Origin: Monocercomonoides exilis
Lineage: Eukaryota; Preaxostyla; Oxymonadida; Polymastigidae
Assembly (NCBI GenBank): GCA_001643675.2
Contig: LSRY02000011.1
Coordinates: forward strand, 620,001 to 684,000
Direction: 5' to 3'
Length of the DNA: 64,000 bases
Part shown: piece by piece, positions 1 to 13,800 of the stretch
Numbering within the stretch: the stretch's first letter is position 1
Layout of the letters: every line of letters starts with the position of its first letter
Notes under the pieces: generated by a model
Database searches by the model: none
The model's input: the letters and a program-made list of their open reading frames with translations, nothing else
What the model was told of the DNA's origin: nothing
Made by a program: the position numbers and the translations under genes

Positions 1-902
1 TATAGCTGATGAATTTTTTTTCAATTGGGTTGACTCAAAAGAATTGATAATATTTCATAACAATTTTTGAAAAATTTCACAATCAAAGAAACATGTTTCG
101 TTTGTATTTTTTTGTTTTCAAAAAAATATTTAATTCGAGGGGTTATTATTGAAATAGAATTTAAACTTTAAAATTTTCAAATTGAAAATTTGTTTTGAAT
201 ATTTGCAAATGAACACTGTAAAGTGACAACACTAACAAAAGACATTTCTGTTTATCTTTCATACAAATATTCGGCTTCTGTGGTAGTTATGATGGAGATA
301 ACATATGAAAAAAGAATATTTGACTTATATGAGTAATTTTTATTGAAAAGCCACTTATGTTTAATTTTCAAAATTAATATAAATATCATATTTAATTCAA
401 ATTTCTTTTTAACGCTCATGAAAATTGCATGAAATAGTTATCAAAACATCATTATGCAGTAATTCCCATTTCATGCAATTTTCATGAGCGTTAAAAAGAA
501 ATTTGAATTAAATATGATATTTATATTAATTTTGAAAATTAAACATAAGTGGCTTTTCAATAAAAATTACTCATATAAGTCAAATATTCTTTTTTCATAT
601 GTTATCTCCATCATAACTACCACAGAAGCCGAATATTTGTATGAAAGATAAACAGAAATGTCTTTTGTTAGTGTTGTCACTTTACAGTGTTCATTTGCAA
701 ATATTCAAAACAAATTTTCAATTTGAAAATTTTAAAGTTTAAATTCTATTTCAATAATAACCCCTCGAATTAAATATTTTTTTGAAAACAAAAAAATACA
801 AACGAAACATGTTTCTTTGATTGTGAAATTTTTCAAAAATTGTTATGAAATATTATCAATTCTTTTGAGTCAACCCAATTGAAAAAAAATTCATCAGCTA
901 TA
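1..902. repeat. Long near-perfect palindrome (435-bp inverted arms)
   Basis: Positions 1-435 and 468-902 are reverse complements of each other as far as I can read them, separated by a 32-nt unique spacer (436-467). The outer boundary on the right, at 902, pairs with base 1 of the window, so the repeat may continue to the left of the window. No coding potential is visible in the arms, which are very AT-rich. It could be a recent fold-back element, a hairpin end of a chromosome or contig, or an assembly fold-back artefact. The sequence alone does not separate these. Confidence 0.9.
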
Positions 903-1732
903 TTTTTCTTAATTTTCAATAGTGAAAAATAATAAAAGAAGGAAAATAACCCACAAAATATTTTTGGTGTTCATATTTCTTTTTCATTATTTTTAATTTT
1001 TATTGATGTGCTTTCTATTTTAAACACAGCAATAAATGTTTTTTTTAATTTTCAAACAAAAAAAAAACTGTCAAAAAAAAAAAAAAATGAATATTTAAAA
1101 CAAAAATTATACCGAATGCCAAAACATGAAAAAATTTCTATTGCTTCTTTCTTTCATAAAAAGTTTTGTGATGAATTGAGATATTCAACTTGAAAACAAT
1201 ATTTCTGAAAATGATGTATTTGATATGTTTATAAAGAAATACATGATGAGAAAATTTGTAAAAGAAGTCACAAATTCAGACAATTATAATTTGTTGTTCA
1301 TTTATACCCGATGCAAAGTTAATCTTTGGTGTTAAAGTAATTAGTTATTTTCTGCAAAATGAAATTGAAGTTTCAACAGTGAAATATTTGATAAAGCCAT
1401 AAATAAAACTTTTGGCAAACTCTCATGTACAATGAAATGAAAGAAGAAAAAATATTTTAAAATTGGAGGATCGTTCAAGAAGAAGAAAGAAACACAACGA
1501 AAAAAGACAGGAATACGTAAACATCAGTAAATTACAGAATATTTGCTGAGCAAAGCATGCTGTTAAAAAAAATTCAATCAATTTTTCATTCTCTTTAAAA
1601 AATTTACCAAAAATATAATTATGTCACTCCATGCTTCGCATTTTGTAAATCCGTCCTTTTCTATCTCTTTCTCTTTTCCGTAAAACTGATATTAAAAATA
1701 AAAAAAATAAACTAAACTAAACTTCGTCCATG
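903..1732. other. AT-rich intergenic spacer
   Basis: This stretch is very AT-rich with short A and T runs. The only ORFs are short and low-complexity. I see no tRNA, splice-linked exon chain or inverted repeat here. Confidence 0.6.
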
Positions 1733-2737
1733 CTACACAGAACTTTTACTGTCAATATCTGAATATCCAGCCTTTGACTTAAAGCAAGGCGAGAAAATAA
1801 ACTTTATTCCATCGACAACCAATCCTGGAAGCATTTTCCAAAATCCAACAAATGGTATAATCTCAATTCCTTCTTTCTTAAGAGCGAATTTCTAAGAAAT
1901 AACAAACAAAACAATTATTAAAAAATGAAATATATATATGCCTTGAAATAAATTGATTATAAAACAAACCCATATTGGAATTCCAGCTGCAAAATAAAGG
2001 AACAACAAAACTGAAAATATTATCAGCATCACTGATCCAAAACTTAACCCCTTTTTGGAATTCTTTGGATCATTTTTTGGATCGTCTTTTGATTTTATTG
2101 CGCATCCGTGCTCAGAAAGAAACGTTACAGTGTAAGAAGATCCTCTAAATTGAAATAATTATAGAATGTGAAAATTTAAATCAACAATAAATAAATAAAT
2201 AAAAATATTCAATAATATATACGAGGGCTTATAGGTCGTTGAGTTTTTATCAGAGCACTGAAGTACAACTTTGAACTCCGTAAAACCGTCGTTTCGAGGA
2301 TCCCCTTTTAAAATAAAATTATTTTCAAAATAAAAACTCAATCAATACTAATCAAAAAATATGAGCCAAACATGTAAATTCAATTCCTTCGCCCTCATCA
2401 AGTGGTGCTGTTTTCATAGAACTTGCAATTGCAATAGTATAACAACTATTATATGTATCATGAAGAAAAGCAGCAATGTCGTCATCTGTATCGCAATTCA
2501 TAACGCCAGATGTATCCACTGTTCCAAAGTTCCAATAAATATCATCATCATTAACATGGCCATGATACCTCAATCCGCTTAAATAAACAAAAGATTTCAC
2601 ATTTCGACAGCTCAAAGAATAAGCATAAAAAGTGCATACCTTTTCAGAATAAGTTCCGAATAATCATACTCTTTCCCACCAACAACTATATTTTTTGCGA
2701 ATGCAACCGTGAAAAAAAATAAACCAATTCCTACCAT
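1733..2737 (-). CDS. Type I membrane protein of the mannose-6-phosphate receptor homology (MRH)/Atg27-like family
   Basis: Five exons join cleanly on the minus strand: 2737-2640, 2577-2372, 2304-2223, 2144-1970 and 1891-1733. They give 239 residues. The first residues (MVGIGLFFFTVAFA) are a signal peptide. The lumenal part ends in a block with FKVVLQC, then SSYTVTFLSEHGCA, the typical end of MRH domains as in cation-dependent mannose-6-phosphate receptor and Atg27. One hydrophobic segment (about residues 164-187) is followed by a 52-residue basic cytosolic tail. The tail carries YSDI (residues 230-233), a Tyr-x-x-hydrophobic sorting signal of the kind read by AP adaptor complexes. A role in Golgi-endosome sorting is inferred. 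Four lumenal cysteines are visible, fewer than in a full receptor domain, and I could not assign the sugar-binding residues. The donor at 2371 (GTTTGG) is the least certain junction. Confidence 0.82.
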
Positions 2738-3298
2738 TCTTCTTTCTGATCAAACCTTATTATTTAAATGTGATTTAAAAATTGTCATGCACTTCCGGAT
2801 AAATTCATTTTTCTCATATGCAAAAATTAGCCAATTTTTTATAATAATGACAATCTTTTAAAACAACTCAAATGTGATGAATAAGTGATCAATCAAAAAA
2901 ATATGATCTTTAATGAAAAAAGATGTTTTTATGAATAAAAAGAATTGTGTAATACATTCATCATTTTTTTCATTCATAAATTATTAAGTTAAAACATCAG
3001 ACCTGAAAATGTTTATTGATTCAAAAACAAAAGGAATATACATGAATAAAAGTTTTGAATAATCTAAAATTTGAACAGAAATATAAATATTGAACTAAAT
3101 GAGAAGAACTAATTACTAGAGAATTATAGCTCCTAATCTTTTAAATGTTAGATAATTTCTTGCAGCTTAAATCATTATGATTATTTTTCTTAAATATTCA
3201 ACTTATTCCAACTGGAAATTAATTCTTAATTTTTTCAATATAGAAGGATGAAGGAGAAAATAGTGAAGCACTCAAAAGATGGGATATATATATATGCA

Positions 3299-3331
<33 letters not shown>

Positions 3332-4831
3332 ATGCTTTCTTTACGAATCAAGGATAGAAAAAATTAAGAATTTTGAAATTATAAATGATTCACCAAAAAT
3401 CAAATCTGTGACAATTGAAAGACCGAACGAGTACAAACATATTAGAAATTAAAAATTTTTTCAAGAAATGCAATTCAAACAACTTAATTGGCTTCTGATT
3501 GCTGATGATTTTCTTTATTTCCCCAACCAAAACATATCAATCCCACGCTAATCACTGGTACAACAAACTCGATGAAAAGCAAGAACAGAGAAAAATCAAC
3601 AAATTCACTTGTTTATACAATGTTTTCATTTTCGCAAGTTACGGAAACAAATTTCTGCTTTGTTTACATTATTTGCCTTTTGAGAATTTGGATTGTTGAA
3701 AATATATCTCTTGAGATATGCATTGAACAGAAGAATGAAGTTCATTGACTGCGAAAAAGTTGTGAAATAATATGTGTAATACGAAAAGAAAGCGGCTCCA
3801 TCTTATGGCTATCCATAATACCGCACTTGAAGAACGGGGTTGAAATGACATTTTCAGTTCAGAGGAAAATTATTAAACAGCGATAGGATAGGAACTCTTT
3901 CTCGGAGAAGAAGAAAAGGCTCAAAAAACTGAGCGGCCTTTAAGAAATAAATCATCTCCTTGAAACTACACTTCATACACTTGTCCGATTTATTTGAGCG
4001 CTTTCAATATCATCATTGCTGTTATAAATCACCAGAGCGTTATCAATAATTGCTAATCTTTTACAAGTATCTCACTTCCAATGAAATAATTGTTCGTATT
4101 ATTAAGTCAATGAACAAAGAAAAGAAATGAATGTTAAAATATTTGATGATTACTATGCAAGAATCAATAAGCTCGATTATTACCTGATGTTTGGACTTCC
4201 GGAGCATTTTGAGTGTCCGTTCAATTGCACATCATGCATAATAAGACATATTCATGTGGAAAAGAGTGAAAGAAAAGAATCACGCAAAACAACGAAGATA
4301 ATTTGTTTTTCTGCAAAACAACGCTTCAAAAGCATAACGGTTGATATTGTCACTTAAGAACATAGTGAATAAGTTTTGCAATTCCCATTTGCCTTGCATT
4401 TGTCATTCTGAATAGTTCATATTGATTGATGGAAATAATTATATTTTTGTATTCCATGAAAAAGTTTGATCAATTGGATATTTTTGAAGGTTTTTGTTTG
4501 CATGTGATAAATTAAATTTTAAGTTGTTTAATTTGCTTTAAAATCAATGCTCTAATATTCATTTAATTTTAGGTTCCAACGATGTAATTTTAAATAAAAA
4601 TTAAAAGTATTCAACTATCATAATAAATTTTTTAATATTTCGGATCATTTCGATGAAAAAAGCTTTCATTTCTAATCTGAAAAACTTTTTATTGTAATTT
4701 TTCTTTTAGAATTGTTTTGGCTCTTTAAAATTATGAGTGTGTTTTCGATTTAATTTTTGAGAATGATCAAAATACCTATAATCAACAGTTTTTGATCAAA
4801 CAACTTTTCATACCAAATAGGCAGAGCGTAA
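2738..4831. other. Intergenic spacer of about 2.1 kb with a (CAA)10 microsatellite
   Basis: The sequence is mostly AT-rich. A slightly GC-richer patch lies around 3850-4360 with two unconvincing ORFs (3499-3699 and 4127-4357). Neither has a recognisable domain or plausible splice partners. It also holds the (CAA)10 run listed separately. No RNA gene could be recognised. Confidence 0.5.
3302..3331. repeat. (CAA)10 microsatellite
   Basis: Ten uninterrupted CAA units lie in AT-rich intergenic sequence, just after a short TA run. Confidence 0.95.
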
Positions 4832-7800
4832 ATGTCGTTTGTTGATCAGAGAAACATGGAAAGATTGATTGCACAGGATAATCTCAATCTTGCATTTGAT
4901 GCTCGAGCTCAATTTGACCAACTCAGGCACCATGCAAACACATTGTTTTCGATCGTCGCTGATTTGCCTTTATTTGGTGATGACTTTGAAATTCATTTTC
5001 AAGAAGTTTGACATTTATATTTTGAGCTGTTTTATTGAGATTTTATTTTTATTTAAAGGCTTTTGCTGCATTCGCAAAATTATGGACATTTCAAAGGCAA
5101 TATAGAGTATTATTAGATGCGTGCCCCAAAAAGCCTTTGAGAAGAATAGAGATAGGAGATATTGCCAGTCGCATTGGAATGTTATATGTTCAATATTATC
5201 AACGGAAAAGTGATCCAAAAGTTTTTAGTCTTTTTTATTTTTTGCTTTAAAATCAATAAAATTTTATGTTAAAATTTGCTATGCAATATGTTATATTTTC
5301 TCGCTTAATTTTAGTTTTTGAATGAAGCATTTACTTTTTATAAATCTGTTTTAGAAAGGAAGTATTATTCTGAAGCATCCACAACTGGTAATGTTGGAGA
5401 AATGATGAAAAATCTTCGATTCTTGTTTCGATTTCTTCATTGTGCTCTTTTGATGAGAGATGAAATTATGATTCAGCACATTAGACAGGAAATAACAGTG
5501 TCATTGAAATTTGCCGAATATTATTTTAATTCAGAAGGAATAGAAGGCTGGAGAAGTCTGCTTCTTCAAGCAGATCGTTTCATTAACGTAGTTCTTTCTA
5601 TTGCGCCTCCATTTTCACCTCCACACACATTCATGCACACAAAAACATTGATATCCAAGGAGAATCCGAACAGCATGATGGATGCTGTGCTGGGGATCGG
5701 AGGCTCATTGTCTTATGAAGAAGAATTGAAATTGCGCTTTGTAAGAGCACGATGCCGGGTAGCTATGCGCACACTGAAGGACACGCCCGCTCACTCCCTC
5801 CTGTTTTCACGTCTCACCAGCACGTCTCCGCTGTTCAACCCGCAGTCGCTCTATTACCAGCGCTACGACAAACACCGGCCTTACTCTGGGCACATCATCA
5901 GCTTTGGGCAGGGCTACTCGAACGCTGAGGGCCACAGGGCAGGAGTGCTGGTGGCACTGCGCTCGTCGTTTGCCACTGGGTACAATGTCGGCAGCAACAC
6001 GGCAGCAGAAGGCAAGTGCGACCCAGACTCCGACGAAAGAGAGAGAGAGAGCGGCAAAGCTGCAGACCGGAAAGGAGAGCAGAGGAAGAGCCTGTCGCTG
6101 CTGCTCGGCAGTGAGCTTGAGGAGAAGCTGATTCTTCGGCCGTACCAGGGGCTGTGGAGCGCGTGCGGGATGCTGCACAGAGGGCTGAAGAGAAGCACCG
6201 TCTCTTCGAACTACTCTCCTTCGTCTCCGATGCTTTCTATCACGCCAAACTCCGCTGCTCCTGCGAGGCCGCCTTCAACCTCATCATTCTCTTCCTCATC
6301 GTCATATCAGTTGGATGATCTGGTTGTGCCAGTCACTCTGTATAATGGTGTGGGTGTGTGCCCAGCTCCCAGAAAGAATGCGTCTTCTTCTTCTTCTGCA
6401 CTCAATTCAAATAAAGACAAGAATTGTGGTTTAACAACAACTGGAAGTGAGCGCAATGCTGTTACTCCAACAGCTCTTTATGGAAATGCAGTGGAAGAGA
6501 AAGAGAAAGAGAAGGAGAAAGAAAAGAGCAGAGGAAAAGGAGCAGAAAAGGAAGAAGAGGACGTGTTTTATTACTACACTTCATCGTCAGCTGTGCCTTC
6601 TATCTTCGCTCAGCCTTCTTCCTCTTCCTCCTCCTCCTCCTCTTCTTCCACAACCTCTCCAAGCTCCTCAGCTTCTTCCTCATCTGCACACACGCCCACA
6701 CTTGTGACTCTATCACCTCTTCCGTTTCCCCTTCCCCCTCTTCCTGTCTCCTTCTCTGATTATGTCATCTCTCCAATGCCTTCCACCTGCTGCGTGGCAG
6801 ACGCCTGCTCCCACAGCAAGTTCTCTTCTCCTTCCTTCTCCTCCTCTTCCTCTTCCTCTTCTTCCTCTTCTTCTTCTGCCATATCCATCCACTCCTCCTG
6901 CACTTCTTTTCCTTCTGTTGCGCTGAATGAATGCTTCCTCGTAAGCGGCGGGTCTGTTTCTGTGTCATCTTCTGCAGCGTCGCTTGGCAGAGTCACGTTG
7001 GATGCCCTCAGAATCGCGCAGGCGCTGCAGCTGTTTGTGATGGAGGTGAAGAAGTGCGAGAAGGAGGAAGAGAGGGAACGGAAGGAAGAGAGAGAAAGAG
7101 TGGAGAGAAGAGAGAAGAGAGAGAGAGAAAGAGAGAAGGAGAGATTAAACCAGACGCGCTCGAGTGGAAGTTCTTCTTCTTCTTCTTCTCCTTCATCCAC
7201 ATCCCCCCAGTCATATCATGCATTTCACCCAGCCGGCTTCTCTGTCTCTCCTTCACTCGGCGTGCTGTCTGGTGGGCCCAGCACTTCATCTTATATCCAA
7301 TCATCTCCTTCCTCCTCCTCTTCTTCTTCTTCTTCTTCCTCTTCCTCTAAATCTTCCTCTCTGAAGAGCAAAGCCAGCAGCCGGCAGCGCCGCATGCAGT
7401 TCATCTTCCCCGAGCCTGCGCCATCGCCTACTGAAGAAGCACTTTCCTCTATGCTATCCAAGCAGAGCGGAGAAATGAGTGATAAAACCAGAACCGGAAA
7501 TGGAGTCACATTGCTGTCGAATTCAATGACGTCTTCAGAGCTGAAGGAAGGAAGCGAGCAAAGTTCACACGCGATGCCGTTCTCACAGGCAAAAGAGGCA
7601 GAGTCACCCGAGGCGAAAGAAGGAGAAGGAGACAGGGCGATGGCGATGATGATGAAAGACCAGGAGTCATCATCAGCATCAGCTTCATCAGCCTCATCTT
7701 CGACAGAGCCATCGTCTTCTCCTTTCTCTTCTTCCACAATGTCTGCTCCGTATCCTCCAAACATGCTCCCGTTCTTCAATCATTCATCAACTCCTTCTTC

Positions 7801-10800
7801 TCCTTCTCAACCATCATCATCAACATCACCTTCTTCTTCTTCTTCCTCTTCTTCCTCTTCTTCTTCCAACCCACCCCTGACCCACCCAGCCTTCTCCATC
7901 TCCTCTCCATACAACCCTTCCGCCTGCACCTCGTCCTCTGCCCCTCTTCTCACCCCTTCTCCAATCCCTTCGCCTTCTCCTTCTGTCTCTCCTCATCCAA
8001 TCCCCATTGCAGGCGCCATGTCTTCACAGATCATCTCAAACACCTCCCTTTTTACCCCTACCCTCCTCACTCACCCAGACACCCCAGCTTCTGCTGAGTC
8101 TGTGCACTCTGGAAAGAACATGATGCATTCACAGGAACAGGGCGGATCGCACTCTATGCGTGGTTCGTCATCCTCATCTTCTTCTCCCTCTTCCTCTTCT
8201 TCTTCTGCAATCACCCCGCCACGTGGTTCAAATACTCCATCCAGTTCTGCTACATCGCCTATGTCTCTGTCTGGGTCTTCCTCTTCTCCTTCCTCTTCTT
8301 CTTCCTCATCATCATCATCACAATCACTGAATAATGCTTCTCCTTCTCGTCACTCTGAAGGTGACTCAACCATCAACAATGGACAGATGTCTGGCCAACA
8401 CTCGCACTTTGGATCTCTCTCGCCTTCTCATAACAGTCAAGAGCGCTCACCTCAGATGGCACAAAGAGGAGCTTCTGGTTTATCTTCTTCAGTTTCTTCT
8501 TCAGCTTCTTCTTCAGCAGCCATGCCTCGCTCTCCTTCAAACATTACTGGCAATAATAATAACAATAATTCAGCATTCAGTCAAGGTGCTCCGCATTCTC
8601 CATCGCTGCATCTGCACACGTCTGCCTCAGCCTCTTCTCTTCCCTTGGCATCCACCTCAGCTGGCTCTGCCACAGGTTCATCATCATCCTCTTCCTCCTC
8701 CTCTTCTTCCTCTTCCACCCCTTCCGCTTCTGCTCTTTCTGCTTCATATCTGATGTCCTCAATCCCACTCTCTCAGACTCTCTCTTCCCATGTCTCTTCT
8801 CAGATCACTGCGGGTAATGGAATCCCTCTTGTAACCAACCCCCGTATGTTTCTGCTGCCCAACCCGCCTTTCCTGTCGCTGAACTCAACACTCGCACAGG
8901 CATCGGCGTTGTCTTCGGGAGCGCAAAGGAACGAGAGAGGGGTGGAGAATGTGACGCTGATATATCTGTCTGCTGATACACACCCGTCGTGGATAGGGAA
9001 GAGCACGTATCAGACGAGCAGCGCGGGGAAAAGCAAGAATGGAGGAGAAGGAGAAGGTAAGTTTGATGAGAATGAGAAGGAGAGAGAAATGGAGAGAGAA
9101 AGAGGGAAGGAAGGGAAAGGAGTGAGTGATACTATACTCATGTCTACACCTGCTCCTGCGAAGTCTTCATCGGAACATTCATATTCCTCAATGAGTTCTT
9201 CTTCTTCCTCCTCTTCTTCTTCACAGTCTGGTTCCCATTCTCCAATGAAGCCAGGAGCCAGCACAAGCTCTATTCCAAATGCAGATCCCAAAGAAGAAGA
9301 AGCAGAAGCAGCAGAAGAAGAAGACGCAGCACCTCTGATGCTGTCTGAGATGATCATCCCATCAACAGCATCACATTTGTACATCAAGCCTTATCTGCCT
9401 GTTGTGGCAACAACATTGTCAACTGCAGACTTTAAGGACAAAATGACAGGAAACATGAAAAAAAGTGCTGAAGCTGGCAAAAAAGCTGGAAAGAAGAAGG
9501 AAAAGAGACTTCGCAACACGAAAAAAGGGAAGAAAGTTAAAAAAGAAGCCAAACAAATCATTCAGCCAGGGTTCGCATCACCCGAAGCAAGCAAAGAATT
9601 CGTCCCAATCAACCCAACCGCGAGGACATCCAGTGAAAGTTCTCCATTTGTACTGCAATCTTCGCTGTCTCATCCACAGCCGCAGTCAGCCGGTCAGGAG
9701 ATTCCTTCAATCGGCCAGTCAACACCCACAGCACGGTCGCTGGAAGACGGAGGCAAAGGAGTGCTGAGTGGCATTCTTGCAGCTACAAACACACCAATCA
9801 GCGGGTTTACTCTGCCATCTCCTTCAAAACAGATTAATCAATTGGCAGGGAAACAGGAAACTTCTTCAACCACAGTGCTGTTGAAGCCCTCAGAAGACGG
9901 AAGCCCGCAGAATCTGCATGTGCCCGAGGCACGTGGAGTGAGCAGCGCTGAGGCTGATGTGCCGATGGATGAGTATTCACTGGTGGGTGATGGGAAAAGA
10001 GGAGGAGAAGGAGAGAACGAAGAGGAGATTGAAGAAGATGGTATTGGTGTTGGAGGCGTGCAGAAGGCACCAGTTACATTGATCTCAGGCAAAATGACTG
10101 ATGAAGCAGCACTTTCAATGAAGAAAAAGAAAAAGAAGAAGAAGTCGAAGAAGTCTAAGAAGAGCACAAAGATAAGGAGTTCAATTCTTCCTTCTCCCCA
10201 TCAGCTGAAGATGGCAGGTCAGACCAAACACGCCAAGGGCTCACACAAAAGCACCCACAAGCCAAAGAGCAAGCAATCTGAGCGAGGCGCCTCTGGTTTT
10301 GTGTCTCCACAGCACCGTTCGCCTTCAGAGAAACATGGGCTGATCTCCATTTCGAAGCACAAGCCAGTGCCACTGCCGTCGTATGGGGTGAATGTGGATG
10401 GCTCTCTTGTGGAGATGAATCCACTTGTGCTGTCGATGCAGTCAGACCTCTTCTCACCCACTCCGAACACAGCCACAGAAGGGTCCAGCCAGCTGCTTGT
10501 GTCTGGCTCTCTCTCATCTGACTATGCAAGCTCAGCTGAAGACGAGAAGGAGAAGAGCGATCAACTGGGATATCTGGACAGCAGCATGAAGGGCAGTGCA
10601 GAAAAATCGATGTTCCACCGCCATCACAAGGGAGTGTCACACAGAGACCGACGAGGCGACAGGAGAAGACGAAGGCACCACCACAGACACAGACACAGCG
10701 GGAAACGAAGCGAGGACGAAGAAGGCACTGAGACACAGCAGCAGGAAGATCTGTTTGACGCAATCACAGGTGTGCCTTACATCACCGCCCCTGCGTTCCC

Positions 10801-13800
10801 TCAGATCATCCAGCCACAATCCTTCTCTGCTGCCCCGCCAGACCCGTCCTCCCCATCGCCTGCACCTTCCTCACCACTCCCTGGGCAGAGTGGCTATGTT
10901 GACGTGGACTCTGCTGAGTCTCCCGCACATCTTGTCAACATCTCTGCAACTGCCTCGCCTGCAATTGTTCAGGCAGCACGTCCTTCTTCTACAGCATCTG
11001 GGCTGTCTACGGGCTCTGAATCCCCTTCGTCCGTGCCTTCTGTGTCGAGTGAGCTGTCCCGCTCCTATCAGCAGCGCGTGGGGCTATCTGAATCTGTTGA
11101 CTCGTCGCTAAGATCTTCATCGATGCTGATGCAGGCACACGATGCAGAGAACGAGGACTTTGGGTCGAGATTGGCAGCAGGTGGGAGAGGAGAAGAGGAT
11201 GAGGAAAAAGAAGAACAGGAAAAAGAAGAACGAGAAGAACAAGGAAATGCACAACTGCCAAAGAAGGCATTTGCGATGGCGTTTGAAGAAGACGATCTGT
11301 CGCCCATTAAGCCGACTATCATTGCGCCTTCTGTGCGGCAGGGGGCTCAGCTGCAGCAGGGATACGATCCTCTTCTGCAGCAGCAAGAGCTCCAACGAGG
11401 AAGAAGAAGAGAAGAAGAAGAAGACGAAGTTGATGAACTGGCAGAAAGAATCGAACTTGAAGGGCAAGATGATCGATCTCTTTCTCTCTCTCGCTCTCGT
11501 TCAGAACTGCGGGGTGCCCGCCACGCTCGAAGTGGAAGCAGAAGCCATCACCGCAGCCATCGCAAGCACAGAAGCTGCCCTCGCCCACACAGGCAGCACC
11601 ACCGCTGTGCACGCCACCAGCCGATCCACGCAGCCAGAGAGAAGAGGAAGAGGCTAATGAAGAAGCTGGAGGAGAGGAGAAAGAAAGAGAGGGAGATGAA
11701 CAACGACGATATTATGAAGCCGCTGCTTCCGTTTGGTAGGCGCACGAGCAGCGATGTGAGTGGGAGCCAGTCAAGGCGGATGAGCGGGGGAGGCTCCTTT
11801 GACGAGGCAGAGATGGACGAAGAGCTGGAGAGAGGGCGGGCACACGGCAAGGAGCACACGATGTTCACGCCGATGACACACAACAGACTGTCTAATGGCT
11901 CACCACTGATTCTCACAGGAACTCCGCCCTCACGAAACTCCCTGAGAGGAGATGTGGACATTGAGAGAGAAAGAGAGAGAGAGGCAATTGAGCAGCCGTC
12001 GATCTTCACACCCGGTTTCTTCACTCGCCGGCCGTCGCTTTCGCTCTTTCCGAAGCTGGCGCCTGTTGTTGTCATTGACAGCAGATCGAACCTGTCGCAG
12101 GCTGTTTTGACATCAGATGAGAATGAGAATGAGAACGAGGATGAAGGCAGCGTGGGGAAAGGACTGGAGAGAGAGAAGCAGCAGGAGATGGCAACGACAG
12201 TGGCTGAGGTTGATAGAGAAGAAGAAGAAGAAAGAGAAGAAGAAGGAAGGAAGAAAGCGTCAGACAAAGATGAGGACGACAGGCTTGGCATCACATCTTT
12301 GCACACTCCTGTATTTGACACTGGAGTCGAAACAAAACATTCTCCTTTGTCTTCTTCTTCTGAGCCGCCGAAGTCTGTGTCTGTTGCAAGCGACCAGTCA
12401 ACAGACAGCGATGCACCAATTCTCCGTCCTATTTCTCCGAGCAGAGTGCAGCAGCCGATGATTGTGCAGCCTTCGTTCTTCTCACAGCCTGTCTCACGAA
12501 ACACGTTTGGGCTGGGAGAGGGAGATGAGAATGACGATGAGATGGAAGAAGAAGAAGAGGAGGAGGAGATGGATGATGAAATAGAGGAAGGAGAGGATGA
12601 GGATGAGGAAGAGGAAGAGGATGAAGAGGAAGATGAAGAAGATGAGGAAGAAGATGAAGAAGAAGAGGGTTCTGAATCGAGCGAAGATGTGTTTGAAGGC
12701 AGCGGAGACGGAGAATACAACGAAAGACGTCTTCATTCAAGCGAAGGAGATGAGGACGAAGGTTCGTATCCATCTGCTTCTTCGCCAACAGAAATGGCAG
12801 AAGACGATGATGAAGATGAGGAGGACATTGCGAACATGACCGAACACTCAGTCACTGTGCATACCGACTCCTCTTCTTGCTCTTGCACATTCTCTTCGAC
12901 TTCTGAAGAAGATGACGAAAGCGAATTTGGTTCATCTTCTTCTGGCTCTTCTGCTTCGGAAGCGTCTTCTTCGAACTCTGAATCCAATGAAGGGAGAAGG
13001 AGAAGAAGGAGAAGAGGCGGAAAAGGGAAAGGAAAAACGAGCAACATCATCAGAAAAGTTCGAGGCGAATATGGAAACTTCGATGGCAGCAATGGCGGAG
13101 ATGATGAATACGAAGAAGAAGAAGACGATGGAGAAGATGGAGAAGGAAGTGAATCTGACATCGTGTCACGAGGCGATGACAGAGCAAGAGAGCTGGCGGA
13201 AGAGCGGGACTTCAACGACGAATTCAGTGTGCTTGAGATTGAGCGGACACACGCGCCGTTTGGAGTGGAAGAGTACAACGGCCCCCCGTCTCACATGGAC
13301 CCTGCCACCACAGCACAGATGAGCTCGTCTTTAATGTCCACTCAAACAGGCTTCTTCTCCTCAATGCTCAATTCAGGCTCAAATGCGTTCTCTTCTTCAT
13401 CTTCATCTTCATCTTCTTATTCTTCTTCTGCCTCTTCTTATTCCGGAATGCCTCTCTCTGCTTCCTCCGCAGGGCCAGCTGGTTCAACTGGCCTTTCCTT
13501 CGGAAGCGTCCCGACGATGGGTCAATTTGGCACACCTTCATCCTCTTTTGCTCTGTCTTCTGTGATGCGCTCGTCACAGCCTGTTGCATCGTCTCCGTTT
13601 GTGACGACTTCTTCTTCTTTCTCTTCTGCTTCGTCTGCTTTTGCCTCGTCTGCAGCTGCGTCTGTGCCAATGTCCTCTGGCTCCATCGGCGTGTCTCCAT
13701 TCGGTGCAGGTGCTTTGTCGTCAATGTCAGGAGCAGCCAGCAGCTACTCATCGACCTCTCCTTCTTCTTTCTCTACTTCTCCTTCTCTCTCCTCTGCCCC

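Noticed and set aside
4127-4357. 76-residue plus-strand ORF as a gene
   Set aside because: No domain, no splice partners and no compositional support beyond a local GC rise.
6760-12788. Long Glu-, Lys- and Leu-rich ORFs opposite or out of frame with the Ser-rich tracts of the SCAI-like gene
   Set aside because: They are mechanical readings of TCY/GAR tracts in other frames; only the plus-strand frame carries conserved SCAI blocks at both ends.
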